From Pseudomonas sp. (GTDB lineage: Bacteria > Pseudomonadota > Gammaproteobacteria > Pseudomonadales > Pseudomonadaceae), in NCBI RefSeq assembly GCF_030696055.1, contig NZ_JAUYNP010000329.1, forward strand, positions 1-46,470: a stretch of 46,470 bases of DNA. The letters are read 5' to 3'. Both the position numbers and the translations under genes were made by a program. Shown one piece after another: positions 1 through 8,759 of the stretch; the first letter of the stretch is position 1; each line of letters begins with the position of its first letter. The notes below the pieces were generated by a model. It saw only the letters and a program-made list of their open reading frames with translations. It was not told the origin of the DNA and made no database searches.

Positions 1-138
1 CATGGTGTCGCCACCCGCTACCTGCCGAATTATCTGGGCTGGCGGCGCATGCTTGAACGTTACCAACAGCGTATTCAGCCGGATTACTGCATCCAGGAAG
101 CGATGGGGCGAACCATGCAACACATAATTGGGACATAG
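1..138 (+). CDS. Transposase C-terminal fragment, probably IS1595 family (partial, runs off left edge)
   Basis: The frame is open from base 1 to a TAG at 136-138 and gives 45 residues beginning HGVATRYLPNYLGWRR. The GVATRYLxNYLGWRR block resembles the C-terminal end of IS1595-family DDE transposases as I remember them. The ORF track missed it because its start lies outside the window. A rho-independent terminator follows directly. Only the tail is visible, so whether the element is intact cannot be judged. No terminal inverted repeat was recognised between the stop codon and the terminator. Family assignment is by motif memory only. Confidence 0.6.
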   Translation, partial: HGVATRYLPNYLGWRRMLERYQQRIQPDYCIQEAMGRTMQHIIGT

Positions 139-146
139 CCATAAAA

Positions 147-178
147 AACGCCCCGCATTCGCGGGGCGTTGTTGTTTT
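147..178. terminator. Rho-independent terminator, bidirectional
   Basis: The arms AACGCCCCGC and GCGGGGCGTT flank an ATTC loop, with an A-run on the left and GTTGTTTT on the right. It lies between the convergent transposase fragment and the LysE gene and can serve both. Confidence 0.85.
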
Positions 179-188
179 AGCGCCTGGC

Positions 189-818
189 TCAGCGCAATTC
201 GCTGAACGCCAATTTGACGCCCAAGCCCACCAGCACTGCCCCCATCAGACGATCGAACCAGTGCCCCATGCGCGCGAAACCGGCGCGCACCCGCTGCTGG
301 CTGAACACCTGCGCCACCAGGCAGAACCACAGCGCGGTCGCCAGCGCCAGGTACAGGCCATAGCCCGCCTGCACCGGCAACGGCGTGTGCGGATTGATCA
401 CCACCGTGAACAACGAGAGGAAGAACAGAGTGGCCTTGGGGTTCAGACCATTGGTGATAAAACCCGCGGTAAAGGCCGCGCGCGGCGAACGCGCACCGGC
501 CACCAGGCCGAGTTCGGCGCTGGCCGGATCCGCCGGTTTGGCGCGCAGCGCCTTGATCCCGATATACAGCAGGTAGGCCGCCGCCAGCCATTTCAGGGCA
601 TTGAACAGGACAATCGATTGCGAAACGATCAGGCCGATACCGAGCAGCGAATAGGCCACATGGATAAAGATCCCGCAGCCCACGCCCAGCGCGCTGAAGA
701 TACCGGCACGCCGACCGAAACCCACGCTCTCGCGCACCACTATCGCAAAGTCCGGGCCCGGGCTGGCCACCGCGAGCAAGTGAATCAGCGCCACAGTTAA
801 AAACTCAGTCCAGTACAT
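189..818 (-). CDS. LysE/RhtB family amino-acid exporter
   Basis: This 209-residue inner-membrane protein is a LysE/RhtB-type translocator, a family that exports amino acids or related small molecules. The N-terminus has the family signature around ASPGPDFAIVVRES (about residues 18-31), followed by the typical pattern of about six hydrophobic segments and the conserved block GFITNGLNPKATLFF near residue 120. Length is normal for the family. The ATG at 818 is preceded on its strand by CGGAG at good spacing. It is divergent from hprA, with about 80 bp between them. The substrate (lysine, threonine, homoserine lactone or other) cannot be read from sequence. Confidence 0.93.
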   Translation of the reverse strand: MYWTEFLTVALIHLLAVASPGPDFAIVVRESVGFGRRAGIFSALGVGCGIFIHVAYSLLGIGLIVSQSIVLFNALKWLAAAYLLYIGIKALRAKPADPASAELGLVAGARSPRAAFTAGFITNGLNPKATLFFLSLFTVVINPHTPLPVQAGYGLYLALATALWFCLVAQVFSQQRVRAGFARMGHWFDRLMGAVLVGLGVKLAFSELR

Positions 819-899
819 AAGCGGCTCCGCGACGTGGAAATCTTTCTGCTAGGCTCGCCAGCTTACCCCCCGCCCAGACTCGCAGGAAAGATACAGCTG

Positions 900-1865
900 A
901 TGAGCAACAGTCCCCGCGCGGTATTTCTCGATCACAGCTCCCTCGATCTGGGCGACCTCGACCTGACACCCCTCCAGCAGTGCTTTGCCGAGCTGCAACT
1001 CTACCCGCAGACCACGCAGGCGCAGGTCATCGAACGCCTGCAAGGCGCCCAGGTCGCGATCAGCAACAAGGTGCCGCTGGACGCCGAGGTCTTTGCCGCC
1101 TGCCCCGAGCTGAAACTGCTGCTGGTCGCCGCCACCGGCACCAACCCCATCGACCTGGCAGCCGCCCGCGCCCATGGTGTCGTCGTGAGCAACTGCCAGG
1201 GCTACGGCACCCCCTCGGTGGCCCAGCACACATTGATGCTGCTGCTCGCCCTGGCCACCCGCCTGCCCGACTATCAGCGGGACGTACGCGCCGGCCGCTG
1301 GCAGCAAGCCCAGCAGTTCTGCCTGCTCGACCACCCCATAGTCGAGTTGCACGGCAAGACCCTCGGCCTGCTCGGCCATGGCGAACTCGGCAGCGCGGTG
1401 GCCAAGCTGGCCGAAGCCTTCGGCATGCGCGTATTGCTCGGCCAACTGCCGGGGCGCCCGCCGCGGGCAGACCGCCTGCCACTGGATAAACTGCTTCCGC
1501 AGGTCGACGCCCTGAGCCTGCACTGCCCGCTGAACAGCGACACCCTGAACCTGATCGACGCTCGCGAACTGCACCTGATGAAACCCGGCGCCTTTCTGGT
1601 CAATACCGCCCGTGGCGGTCTGGTCAACGAGCAGGCCCTGGCCGACGCCCTGCGCAGCGGCCATCTGGGCGGCGCGGCCAGCGACGTACTGACCCAGGAG
1701 CCGCCGACAGCGGGCAACCCGCTGCTCGCCGCCGATATCCCGCGCCTGATCATTACCCCGCACAGCGCCTGGGGCAGCCGCGAGGCGCGGCAACGCATAG
1801 TCGGCCAGCTGAGCGAGAACGCTCAGGCCTTTTTCAACGGCGCGCCCGTGCGCGTTGTCGGCTAA
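900..1865 (+). CDS. hprA: D-2-hydroxyacid dehydrogenase (glycerate/hydroxypyruvate type)
   Basis: A 321-residue NAD(P)-dependent D-isomer-specific 2-hydroxyacid dehydrogenase, probably reducing hydroxypyruvate or glyoxylate in the cytoplasm. The nucleotide-binding motif LGHGELG lies mid-protein. The catalytic Arg is in [10 protein letters not shown], the Glu in DVLTQEPP and the His in TPHSAWG, in the family order. The ORF track begins at 834, but the ATG at 900 ([12 protein letters not shown]) has AGGAAAG at 884-890, so I use it. rsmC follows 28 bp downstream, and the pair resembles the P. aeruginosa arrangement as I recall it, which is why I use the symbol hprA. Exact substrate is inferred. 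Confidence 0.88.
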   Translation: MSNSPRAVFLDHSSLDLGDLDLTPLQQCFAELQLYPQTTQAQVIERLQGAQVAISNKVPLDAEVFAACPELKLLLVAATGTNPIDLAAARAHGVVVSNCQGYGTPSVAQHTLMLLLALATRLPDYQRDVRAGRWQQAQQFCLLDHPIVELHGKTLGLLGHGELGSAVAKLAEAFGMRVLLGQLPGRPPRADRLPLDKLLPQVDALSLHCPLNSDTLNLIDARELHLMKPGAFLVNTARGGLVNEQALADALRSGHLGGAASDVLTQEPPTAGNPLLAADIPRLIITPHSAWGSREARQRIVGQLSENAQAFFNGAPVRVVG

Positions 1866-1893
1866 GCTACGCGACTTTTTTCAAGGAACGCTT

Positions 1894-2892
1894 ATGGACC
1901 CGCGAAGCGAAGTACTGCTGCGCCAAGCCGAACTGTTCAGCGGCCCACTGCTGCTCGCCGGCTTGCCGGCCGATGACCTGCTCGGCCAGCTTCCCGAGGC
2001 CCAGGGCTGGAGCTGGCATGCCGGCGAACACGCCCTGCTCGCAGCCCGCTTTGCCGGGCGCTGCCAGTTCGGCGTCAGCCCGCCTGAGAGCGACTGCAGT
2101 GCCGCCGTGGTATTCCTGTCGAAATCCCGCGAACTGACCGATTACCTGCTGGGCGTCCTGGCGGCACGCCTGGCCGGGCGCGAGTTGTTTCTGGTCGGCG
2201 AAAAACGCGCCGGCATCGAGCGCGCCGCCAAGCAACTGGCGGCTTTCGGCCAGGCGCGCAAACTCGACAGCGCACGCCATTGCCAGCTGTGGCAGGTACG
2301 CGTGGAGCAAGCGCCGCCGGCGCCGCACCTGGAAAGCCTGGCGCAGCATTATCAACTGCAGCTAAGCGACGGACCACTGGCAGTGGTCAGCCTGCCCGGC
2401 GTCTTTAGCCATGGCCGCCTGGATATCGGCAGCGCCCTGCTGCTGGAGCACCTCGAACAGCTGCCCACCGGCCACTTACTGGACTTCGGCTGTGGCGCCG
2501 GGGTTCTCGGCGCGGCGCTCAAGCGCCGCTATCCGGACTGCCGGGTGAGCCTGCTGGATGTCGATGCCTTTGCCGTCGCCAGCAGCCGCCTGACCCTGGC
2601 CGCCAACGGCTTGCAGGCTGAGGTGATCTGCGGCGATGGTATAGATGCCGCGCCATTCGAGCTCAGCGCCATTCTCAGCAACCCGCCCTTCCATCAGGGC
2701 GTGCACACCCACTACCAGGCCACGGAGCAGCTGCTGCGCCAGGCCGCCAGGCACCTGAAGGCCAAGGGCGAGCTGCGCCTGGTGGCCAACAGCTTTCTCA
2801 AATACCCGCCATTGATCGAGCAGCACCTCGGCCCCTGCCAGACCCTGACCGAAGCCAAGGGATTCCGCATCTACCGGGCGGCGAAGCGCTGA
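1894..2892 (+). CDS. rsmC: 16S rRNA (guanine(1207)-N(2))-methyltransferase RsmC
   Basis: 332 residues, the usual length for RsmC, which methylates N2 of G1207 in the 30S subunit using S-adenosylmethionine. The protein has a degenerate N-terminal methyltransferase-like half and a C-terminal catalytic half. Motif I is [12 protein letters not shown] (about residue 196) and the catalytic NPPF motif of N-methyltransferases appears as [14 protein letters not shown] (about residue 265). The ORF track start at 1855 overlaps hprA; the ATG at 1894 ([11 protein letters not shown]) has AAGGAA just upstream and matches the expected N-terminus. It is probably cotranscribed with hprA. Confidence 0.93.
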   Translation: MDPRSEVLLRQAELFSGPLLLAGLPADDLLGQLPEAQGWSWHAGEHALLAARFAGRCQFGVSPPESDCSAAVVFLSKSRELTDYLLGVLAARLAGRELFLVGEKRAGIERAAKQLAAFGQARKLDSARHCQLWQVRVEQAPPAPHLESLAQHYQLQLSDGPLAVVSLPGVFSHGRLDIGSALLLEHLEQLPTGHLLDFGCGAGVLGAALKRRYPDCRVSLLDVDAFAVASSRLTLAANGLQAEVICGDGIDAAPFELSAILSNPPFHQGVHTHYQATEQLLRQAARHLKAKGELRLVANSFLKYPPLIEQHLGPCQTLTEAKGFRIYRAAKR

Positions 2893-2930
2893 CTTGCCCA
2901 ACGCTCCCCTAGCGGGCAGAATGCGCCCGT

Positions 2931-3104
2931 CCTAGGGGAGTAGTCTCCCGCGAGCGCCAGCTCGCCCGGCACGCGTCAACATACTTGCTCAACCGAGCAT
3001 GGCGCGTGCGACCCAAGGCCCACATATAAATGTGGCCTGCGGTTTGACCAGACCTATGACACGCACACCTTACCCGGGGCGGAAGGCTGTACGTGTCATA
3101 GCCA
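2931..3104 (+). promoter_or_regulatory. yybP-ykoY (manganese) riboswitch leader
   Basis: Between rsmC and the TMEM165-family gene lie the conserved elements of the yybP-ykoY class in order. GGGGAGTAG is at 2935-2943, CGTCAACATAC at 2974-2984, and a GACC...AGACC segment near 3046-3054, followed by a pairing TATGACACG/CGTGTCATA (3055-3063 with 3092-3100). This class senses Mn2+ and is known ahead of Mn exporters. Boundaries are approximate. The start codon of the exporter is 27 bases past the 3' stem, so control could be of translation or of termination; no strong terminator hairpin with a U-run was seen. Confidence 0.85.
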
Positions 3105-3130
3105 TGTCGACCCGCCCTTTAGGAAATCCG

Positions 3131-3709
3131 ATGCTCGAATCCCTGTTTATCCCGACCCTGATAGTCGCCTTGGCCGAAATCGGCGATAAGACGCAATTGC
3201 TTGCCTTGCTGTTGGCCGCGCGCTTTCGCCGGCCCTGGCCGATCATCGGCGGCATAGTGGTCGCCACCTTGGCCAATCACTGGGCCGCAGGTGCCCTGGG
3301 CAACTGGGTGGCCGGTTGCTTTTCCGCCGCCAGCCTCGGCTGGATTCTCACCGCCAGCTTTGTCGCGGTAGCGCTCTGGACCCTGATCCCGGACCAGCTG
3401 GATGACGACGAAAGCTCCAGTCTCAAGCGCTATGGGCCTTTTATCACCACCCTGATCGCCTTCTTTATCGCCGAGATGGGCGACAAGACCCAGGTCGCCA
3501 CCGTCATGCTGGCCGCGCAATATCCCTACTTGCTCCTGGTGGTCATAGGCACCACGCTGGGCATGCTGCTGGCCAACGTGCCGGTGGTGCTGGCCGGCAA
3601 TCTTGCCGCCGAACGCTTGCCACTGACGCTGATTCGCCGCAGCGCGGCCTGCGCCTTTCTGGCCCTGGCGCTCTATGCCGGCTATCAGGCCTTTAGACTC
3701 GGCGCTTGA
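3131..3709 (+). CDS. TMEM165/GDT1 (UPF0016) family cation exporter, probable manganese exporter
   Basis: A 192-residue membrane protein with the two hallmark repeats of the UPF0016/TMEM165 family: ALAEIGDKTQLLALLLAAR near residue 14 and FIAEMGDKTQVATVMLAAQ near residue 113, each in a hydrophobic helix. The E-x-G-D-K-T motifs line the cation path in this family. Bacterial members (MnEx type) export Mn2+. The ATG at 3131 has AGGAAA at 3121-3126; the ORF-track start at 2999 falls inside the riboswitch and is rejected. The upstream yybP-ykoY leader independently supports a manganese role. Confidence 0.92.
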   Translation: MLESLFIPTLIVALAEIGDKTQLLALLLAARFRRPWPIIGGIVVATLANHWAAGALGNWVAGCFSAASLGWILTASFVAVALWTLIPDQLDDDESSSLKRYGPFITTLIAFFIAEMGDKTQVATVMLAAQYPYLLLVVIGTTLGMLLANVPVVLAGNLAAERLPLTLIRRSAACAFLALALYAGYQAFRLGA

Positions 3710-3812
3710 AAGGACGCCGACTCACCGGCGTTTCGGCCAATAGGCTTGTGCCCCTACGACTGCTAAAGTGCGCTAAATCCTGCTCACCTAGACAACTCCC
3801 AGGGAGACAAAC

Positions 3813-4256
3813 ATGTCGCTGGATGATCGAAAAAAACTGGTGCGCCAGCATATCGACCTGTCTTGGAACAAAGGCCGCACGGCCCTGGCCGAACAGCTGC
3901 ACAGCAAGGACTTCCTCTATAAGAGTTCCTTTGTCGGCCACCCCCTGAGCAGCCTGGCGTTTGCCCAGATGGTGCAGGACGTTCGCCATGCCATGCCGGA
4001 CCTGCAGGTGGTGATAGAGGAATGCATCGCCGAAGACTACAAGGTGGTCACCTGGAGCACCCTGATCGGCACCATCCAGAAGCCGGCGCTGGGCTACCCG
4101 CCGAGCGACAAGATCCTCAGTATTTCGGCCATGGCCTTCTGGAGCCTGACCCCGGCCAACGAGATTCAGGAAATCTGCACCATATTCGATATGGAAAGCT
4201 TCCGCTCGCAACTGGGCCTCGCCACACAACCCTTCGCCGCCAAGGCCTTGCCTTAG
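3813..4256 (+). CDS. SnoaL-like / ester cyclase family protein
   Basis: A 147-residue single-domain protein that reads as a SnoaL-like (NTF2 fold) member: an N-terminal helix, then a body containing DVRHAMPDLQVVIEECIAEDYKVVTW and a C-terminal strand, as in ester-cyclase or polyketide-cyclase-like proteins. An AGGGAGA sequence sits just before the ATG. A rho-independent terminator follows. No catalytic assignment is possible: in this superfamily outside polyketide clusters the substrate is usually unknown. It is a stand-alone gene between the exporter and the convergent M48 protease. Confidence 0.75.
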   Translation: MSLDDRKKLVRQHIDLSWNKGRTALAEQLHSKDFLYKSSFVGHPLSSLAFAQMVQDVRHAMPDLQVVIEECIAEDYKVVTWSTLIGTIQKPALGYPPSDKILSISAMAFWSLTPANEIQEICTIFDMESFRSQLGLATQPFAAKALP

Positions 4257-4292
4257 GCACGGAACCCGAGGCGACAGCCCACCCCTAATAAG

Positions 4293-4316
4293 AAAGCCCC
4301 CGATTCGGGGGCTTTG
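4293..4316. terminator. Rho-independent terminator between convergent genes
   Basis: A perfect AAAGCCCCCGA...GGGGGCTTT stem sits between the SnoaL-like gene and the M48 protease gene, which converge on it. Confidence 0.85.
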
Positions 4317-4330
4317 TCGTCTCTGCCGGC

Positions 4331-5143
4331 TTAACGGGCCTGCTCGTATAGCGGCAGCACTTTCGGAATGGCGGCCTGCAAAGCCGCAATCCGGCTGCTC
4401 GACGAGGGGTGGGTGCTCATAAATTCCGGCGGCGCCCCGCCACCGGCCCGGGCCATCTTCTGCCACAGGCTGACCGCCGCATTGGGGTTGTAGCCGCCGC
4501 GCGCGGCCAGCTCCAAGCCCAGCAGGTCGGCCTCGTTCTCATTGCCGCGACTGTTCGGCAGGGTCAGGCTGTACTGCGCCACGGCATCGGCCAGGGCCAT
4601 GCCACCCTCACCCAGGCCGAGCAATGCACCGGCACCCTGCTTGGCCAAGGCCACGCCATAAGCCCGGGACATTGCCTCACGGCTGTGCTCGCGCAGGGCA
4701 TGGGCCATTTCGTGGCCCATGATCGCGGCGATCTCATCGTCGCTCAGCTGCAGCTGGTCGATGATGCCCGTGTAGAAAATGATCTTGCCGCCGGGGCCGC
4801 AGTTGGCATTCAGCTCGGGACTCTTGATCAGGTTGACCTCCCACTGCCACTGCGCGGAGTCGGGGCGGAACAGCGGCGCCTGCTTGATCAAGCGGCCGGC
4901 GATCACTCGCAGGCGCTTGGCATTGGCACTGCTGTTATCCAGCACACCCTTGCTGGACGCTTCGCCCAAGGTCTGCTGGTAGGACTGCGCATACATCTGA
5001 TTGACCTCTTGGGTCGAGAGCATGCTGAACATGTACTGCTTGCGCTCGACGCCCACTGCGCCGCCGCTGGTGGTATTCACCGCCTGGCAGGCCGTCAGCA
5101 GGCAGCAGAGCGCCAGACCGGTCAGGCGAAATGGGGTATTCAT
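4331..5143 (-). CDS. M48 family metalloprotease, lipoprotein (LoiP/YcaL-like)
   Basis: 270 residues. The N-terminus is a lipoprotein signal peptide with lipobox LLTAC (Cys about 19), so the mature protein is probably membrane-anchored in the periplasm. The zinc site is HEMAH (about residue 144) in IMGHEMAHALREH, with the third ligand region at NENEADLLGLELAARGGYNP. This matches M48 periplasmic proteases that act in outer-membrane quality control. The ATG at 5143 has GGAGGACTGAC upstream. It is divergent from the chemoreceptor gene, with 177 bp between the starts. Confidence 0.92.
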   Translation of the reverse strand: MNTPFRLTGLALCCLLTACQAVNTTSGGAVGVERKQYMFSMLSTQEVNQMYAQSYQQTLGEASSKGVLDNSSANAKRLRVIAGRLIKQAPLFRPDSAQWQWEVNLIKSPELNANCGPGGKIIFYTGIIDQLQLSDDEIAAIMGHEMAHALREHSREAMSRAYGVALAKQGAGALLGLGEGGMALADAVAQYSLTLPNSRGNENEADLLGLELAARGGYNPNAAVSLWQKMARAGGGAPPEFMSTHPSSSSRIAALQAAIPKVLPLYEQAR

Positions 5144-5320
5144 GTCAGTCCTCCATCACAACAGGGCACGTATGCTAGGCCGAGCTTCACAGCAAAACAA
5201 CCAGCACTCCTTGCACTATGACCCTTAGCCTTCTTTGCTAGTTGCATAGTGTGCTAATGCTTTATCGCCAAGCTGCCGATAAGCCAGGGACAGGCGCAAC
5301 CATACCGTTGAGGAGTCCCC

Positions 5321-7459
5321 ATGCGATTCAAGTCGATCCAGTTTTCCGTAGTCACCATGGCGGGGGCCAGCATCCTTGCGGTGGTCGTGGCGCTGGTGCT
5401 CTACGCCCTGTTTGCCGGATCGCGCACCCAGACCCTGGTGCAAGAACGCACCCAGAGCCTGCTGAAAGACGTGATAGATCAGCGTCTGGTGGCCCTGGCC
5501 GAAGCCCAGGTAGGCCAATTGCAGCGCCAATTCGAACACCCCATGAGGGTGGCAAAAGCCCTGGCCACCCTGAATAGCCGAATGGGCACTAGCAACGACG
5601 GCACGTCCAGCCTCAGCCTCAGTCGCGAGGAATTGACCGCACTGGTCGGCGACTACCTCAAGGCCAACCCGGAACTGCTCGACATCTATATCGGCTGGGA
5701 GGCCAACGCCTTCGATCAGGACGATGACCTCTACGCCGGGCAGAAGGAAAATGGTTACGACCAGAGCGGCCGCTTTATGCCCTGGTGGTATCGAGACGGC
5801 GATAGGCTGAAGCTCGAGCCCCTGACCGTGGAGCAGATGGAAAGCCAGGAAGTCCAACCCACCGGAGTCCGAACCGGCGAGTACTACCTGTGCCCCAAGG
5901 AAACCGGCAACCCCTGCGTGATCGACCCCGCTTCATTCGAGTTCGGTGGCAAGCAGGTGCTGGTCGCCTCCTTCAACGCCCCGATCATGGTCAACGGCCA
6001 GTTCCGTGGCATCACCGGCAACGACCTGGCCCTGGACTTTATCCAGGGACTGCTGAACACCGCCAAGGGCGAGCTGTACGATGGCGCCGGCGAGCTGGCC
6101 CTGATCGCCGCCAATGGCACCCTGATTGCGGCGACCCAGGACGCCAGCCTGATCGGCCAACCGGCCAGCAAAGCCCTCGATGCTGAACTGCTGGACCAGC
6201 TCAAGCGAAGCAGCAACGACCAGCCGATCAACAAGCTCGACGAGGAACACCAGCTGCTCCAGTTGCTGCTGCCGTTCCAGGTCGCCGGCACCTCGACCCG
6301 CTGGACCCTGGCCATAGTGCTGCCGACCAGTGCGGTGTTTGCTGACCTGAAAGAACTCCAGGCCGGCCTCACCGAGCAAGCCCAGGAAGATACCCTGGGC
6401 ATGACCCTGGTAGGTCTGCTGGTGGCCGGTGTCGGCCTGCTGGTGATCTGGTTCGTCGGTTACGGTATCGCCCGCCCGCTCCGGCAGATGGTCGTGATGC
6501 TCGAGGATATCGCCCAGGGCGACGGCGACCTGACCCGCCGCCTGGAGGTCGACCGCAGCGACGAGCTGGGGGATATCGCCAAGGGCTTCAATACCTTTCT
6601 GGGCAAGTTGCAGAGCATGATCACCCAGGTGGTCAGCTCGGTGCAGAAGGTCAGCGACTCCTCCGAGCACACCGCCGATATCGCCATTCGCACCAACCAG
6701 GGCGTGCAGAAACAGCTGTCCGAGATCGAACTGGTCGCCACTGCCGTGCATGAAATGACCGCCACCGCACAAGACGTGGCGCGCAACGCCACCCATGCCG
6801 CCGAAGCCGCCAATCACGCCGACCAGGCCGCCAACCAGGGCCGGAAGACGGTGCAGCAGACCGCCGATGCGATTGCCGCCCTGGCCCAGGAAATCAGCCG
6901 CGCCGTCGGCGTGGTGCAAACCCTGGCCAAGGACAGCGAGAACATCAATGCCATTCTGGTGGCGATTCGCGGCATTGCCGAACAGACCAACCTGCTCGCG
7001 CTCAACGCCGCGATCGAGGCGGCGCGCGCCGGCGAACAGGGTCGCGGCTTTGCCGTGGTGGCCGATGAGGTGCGCAACCTGGCGCAGAAGACTCAGCAGG
7101 CCACCGAAGAAATCCAGAGCATGATCCAGCAGTTGCAGCACGGCACCCGTGAGGTGGTGAGGGTCATGGAAGACAGCCAGGACAAGACCGAGATCAGCGT
7201 GCAGCAGGCCAACCAGGCGGCCCATGCCCTCGAGTCGATTACCCAGGCGGTGTCGGTGATCAACGACATGAACACCCAGATCGCCAGCGCCGCCGAGGAA
7301 CAGAGCGCGGTGGCCGAAGACATCAACCGCAACGTCACCAATATCGGCCAGGTGGCCAACGAGGTGGCCGGCGGCGCCGATGAAGCCAGCCAGGCCAGCG
7401 CCGAGCTGACCAAACTGGCCGAGCAGCAACGGCGCCTGATCAATCAGTTCAAGGTCTAG
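5321..7459 (+). CDS. Methyl-accepting chemotaxis protein with dCache-type sensor
   Basis: A 712-residue chemoreceptor. TM1 lies at about residues 13-32 and a large periplasmic double-Cache-like ligand-binding region at about 33-355. TM2 is at about 361-382, HAMP at about 384-436 and the cytoplasmic signalling domain beyond. The conserved hairpin tip [20 protein letters not shown] lies near 556-575. It binds a small ligand outside and controls CheA through CheW. The C-terminus ends INQFKV, so no CheR/CheB pentapeptide tether is present. RBS GAGGAG precedes the ATG. It is monocistronic, ended by the following terminator. Ligand unknown. Confidence 0.95.
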   Translation: MRFKSIQFSVVTMAGASILAVVVALVLYALFAGSRTQTLVQERTQSLLKDVIDQRLVALAEAQVGQLQRQFEHPMRVAKALATLNSRMGTSNDGTSSLSLSREELTALVGDYLKANPELLDIYIGWEANAFDQDDDLYAGQKENGYDQSGRFMPWWYRDGDRLKLEPLTVEQMESQEVQPTGVRTGEYYLCPKETGNPCVIDPASFEFGGKQVLVASFNAPIMVNGQFRGITGNDLALDFIQGLLNTAKGELYDGAGELALIAANGTLIAATQDASLIGQPASKALDAELLDQLKRSSNDQPINKLDEEHQLLQLLLPFQVAGTSTRWTLAIVLPTSAVFADLKELQAGLTEQAQEDTLGMTLVGLLVAGVGLLVIWFVGYGIARPLRQMVVMLEDIAQGDGDLTRRLEVDRSDELGDIAKGFNTFLGKLQSMITQVVSSVQKVSDSSEHTADIAIRTNQGVQKQLSEIELVATAVHEMTATAQDVARNATHAAEAANHADQAANQGRKTVQQTADAIAALAQEISRAVGVVQTLAKDSENINAILVAIRGIAEQTNLLALNAAIEAARAGEQGRGFAVVADEVRNLAQKTQQATEEIQSMIQQLQHGTREVVRVMEDSQDKTEISVQQANQAAHALESITQAVSVINDMNTQIASAAEEQSAVAEDINRNVTNIGQVANEVAGGADEASQASAELTKLAEQQRRLINQFKV

Positions 7460-7476
7460 CTAGTCGCGTAACAAAA

Positions 7477-7511
7477 GGGCGGACTGCCACAGACAGTCCG
7501 CCCTGTTTATT
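7477..7511. terminator. Rho-independent terminator
   Basis: The arms GGGCGGACTG and CAGTCCGCCC are separated by a 7-nt loop and followed by TGTTTATTT. It lies after the chemoreceptor gene and before the convergent YedK-like gene. Confidence 0.8.
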
Positions 7512-7546
7512 TATGCGGCATAACGCTGCCTTAACGCCGCATCGAC

Positions 7547-8164
7547 CTAGGCCGGGGTCAGGCACTCCGGCCCATCCAGCTTGGGATCGTTGACCAGATT
7601 GGCCAGCACCCGTTCACGCAGCGCGGGCTGCGGACTCGCCAACAGAGCCTGCAGTTCCGCCAATGGCGTATCGGCCGCCAGCCAGGCCTCCTGCCCCGCC
7701 GCATCGAGGAGCAAAGGGCGGCGCTGACTGGCGGCGGCCTGGGTCACCACAGCCGCGCTCAGGTAGACGCACCCCTCAACCGGATAGGCTTCCCACAGCG
7801 CGGCGAAATACAGCGGCGTGCCCTCGCCGGTCAGCCAGTAGGGGCGCTTGCGCGCCGCACCGCGCCACTCGTAAAAGCCGTTGGCCGGCAACAAACCCCG
7901 GCGCAGGCGGAACGCCTCGCGAAACATCGGCTGTTCGGCCAGGGTTTCCGCCCGCGCCTGCGCCGGGGTCTTCGACAAGTCGGTCAGCCAGGGCGGGGTC
8001 AAGCCCCAACGCGCGCGGGTCAGCTGCCGCTCGCCAGCGATGCTACGCAGCAGCAGTACTTGGGAATTGGGCGAAATGCTCCAGTGCGGCAACTGGTCAG
8101 CAGGAAAACCGGGAATAGCCGCGAACGCGGGCGTCCAACGGAACAGGGCAAAACGTCCACACAT
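7547..8164 (-). CDS. SOS response-associated peptidase family protein (HMCES/YedK-like)
   Basis: 205 residues. The protein begins MCGRFALF; Cys2 is the catalytic residue that forms a thiazolidine crosslink with abasic sites in single-stranded DNA in this family. Other family marks are ARAETLAEQPMFREAF, the RGLLPANGFYEWRG segment with its Glu, and a later histidine-poor C-terminal part. The track's start at 8209 adds 15 residues before MCGRF; since Cys2 must be N-terminal after Met removal, the ATG at 8164 is used. Length is typical. It protects abasic sites during replication; local SOS control (a LexA box) was not recognised. Confidence 0.93.
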   Translation of the reverse strand: MCGRFALFRWTPAFAAIPGFPADQLPHWSISPNSQVLLLRSIAGERQLTRARWGLTPPWLTDLSKTPAQARAETLAEQPMFREAFRLRRGLLPANGFYEWRGAARKRPYWLTGEGTPLYFAALWEAYPVEGCVYLSAAVVTQAAASQRRPLLLDAAGQEAWLAADTPLAELQALLASPQPALRERVLANLVNDPKLDGPECLTPA

Positions 8165-8224
8165 GGGGAAACTCGATAACGGTCGGGGGCTGCCCGCAAC
8201 TTCAATCAACCAGTAGAAGTTGAT

Positions 8225-8485
8225 CTAGCACAGCAGTTCGCCGAGAAAACTCTCCGGCTCATCGCCGGGTAGCGGTTGCGCGGCATTGTACGCGGCGATC
8301 AGCCGTTGTGCCTGGTGCGCCTGAGCATCCTCGACCAGCACCCCGAGCAGACCGCAGGCCGGCAACTCACCCACGGCGCCGGACAGGTGCTGCCCGGTCA
8401 GGTAGGCCTCGATGCCCTCGCTGGCCAACATGCTTAGCAGCAACTCACCTTCCATCTGGTCTTGTGGCTCATACACTCGCTGCAT
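8225..8485 (-). CDS. DUF2007 domain protein (putative signal-transducing protein)
   Basis: 86 residues. MQRVYEPQDQMEGELLLSML followed by GIEAYLTGQHLSGAVGELP matches the small DUF2007 domain, which has a ferredoxin-like layout and no established function. Its ATG at 8485 shares the A of the upstream TGA stop (TGATG), so it is translationally coupled to the CPXCG protein gene. Confidence 0.85.
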   Translation of the reverse strand: MQRVYEPQDQMEGELLLSMLASEGIEAYLTGQHLSGAVGELPACGLLGVLVEDAQAHQAQRLIAAYNAAQPLPGDEPESFLGELLC

Positions 8486-8667
8486 CAGTCATTCTCCCCG
8501 CGCACATCCAGCGTCCAGTCACGGCCATCGGTTTGCAGCGTAAAGATGATTGGCCGGCAGCACACCGGGCAATCCTCGATGTACTCCTGGTCACCCGCCG
8601 ACAGATCCAGCACGGCTGCAACCTGCTCGCCGCAGTAGGGGCATTGGTAGTCCTGACTTTCCAGCAT
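8485..8667 (-). CDS. CPXCG motif-containing cysteine-rich protein
   Basis: 60 residues beginning MLESQDYQCPYCGEQ. The pairs CPYCG near residue 9 and CPVCCRP near residue 38 make a probable zinc-binding fold of the CPXCG family. The track's start at 8748 lies in the upstream promoter region; the internal ATG at 8667 fits the family N-terminus. The stop overlaps the start of the DUF2007 gene. Function unknown. It is divergent from the acyltransferase gene. Confidence 0.85.
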   Translation of the reverse strand: MLESQDYQCPYCGEQVAAVLDLSAGDQEYIEDCPVCCRPIIFTLQTDGRDWTLDVRGEND

Positions 8668-8691
8668 CGCGGCCTCCGTGTGACTTGGGCG

Positions 8692-8697
8692 TATAAT
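8692..8697 (+). promoter_or_regulatory. Candidate -10 element upstream of acyltransferase gene
   Basis: A perfect TATAAT lies 62 bp upstream of the acyltransferase ATG in the short divergent intergenic region. No convincing -35 was found at 17 bp, so this is a weak prediction. Confidence 0.4.
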
Positions 8698-8759
8698 CGC
8701 CGGTCTATAGCTGGCTCCATCCACCGGAGCGCTCCCACAGCCAACCACAACAAGAGAGC

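Noticed and set aside
5933-7429. 498-aa ORF antisense to the chemoreceptor gene
   Set aside because: High-GC shadow frame; His/Gly-rich composition and no family features, while the plus-strand frame has full MCP domains.
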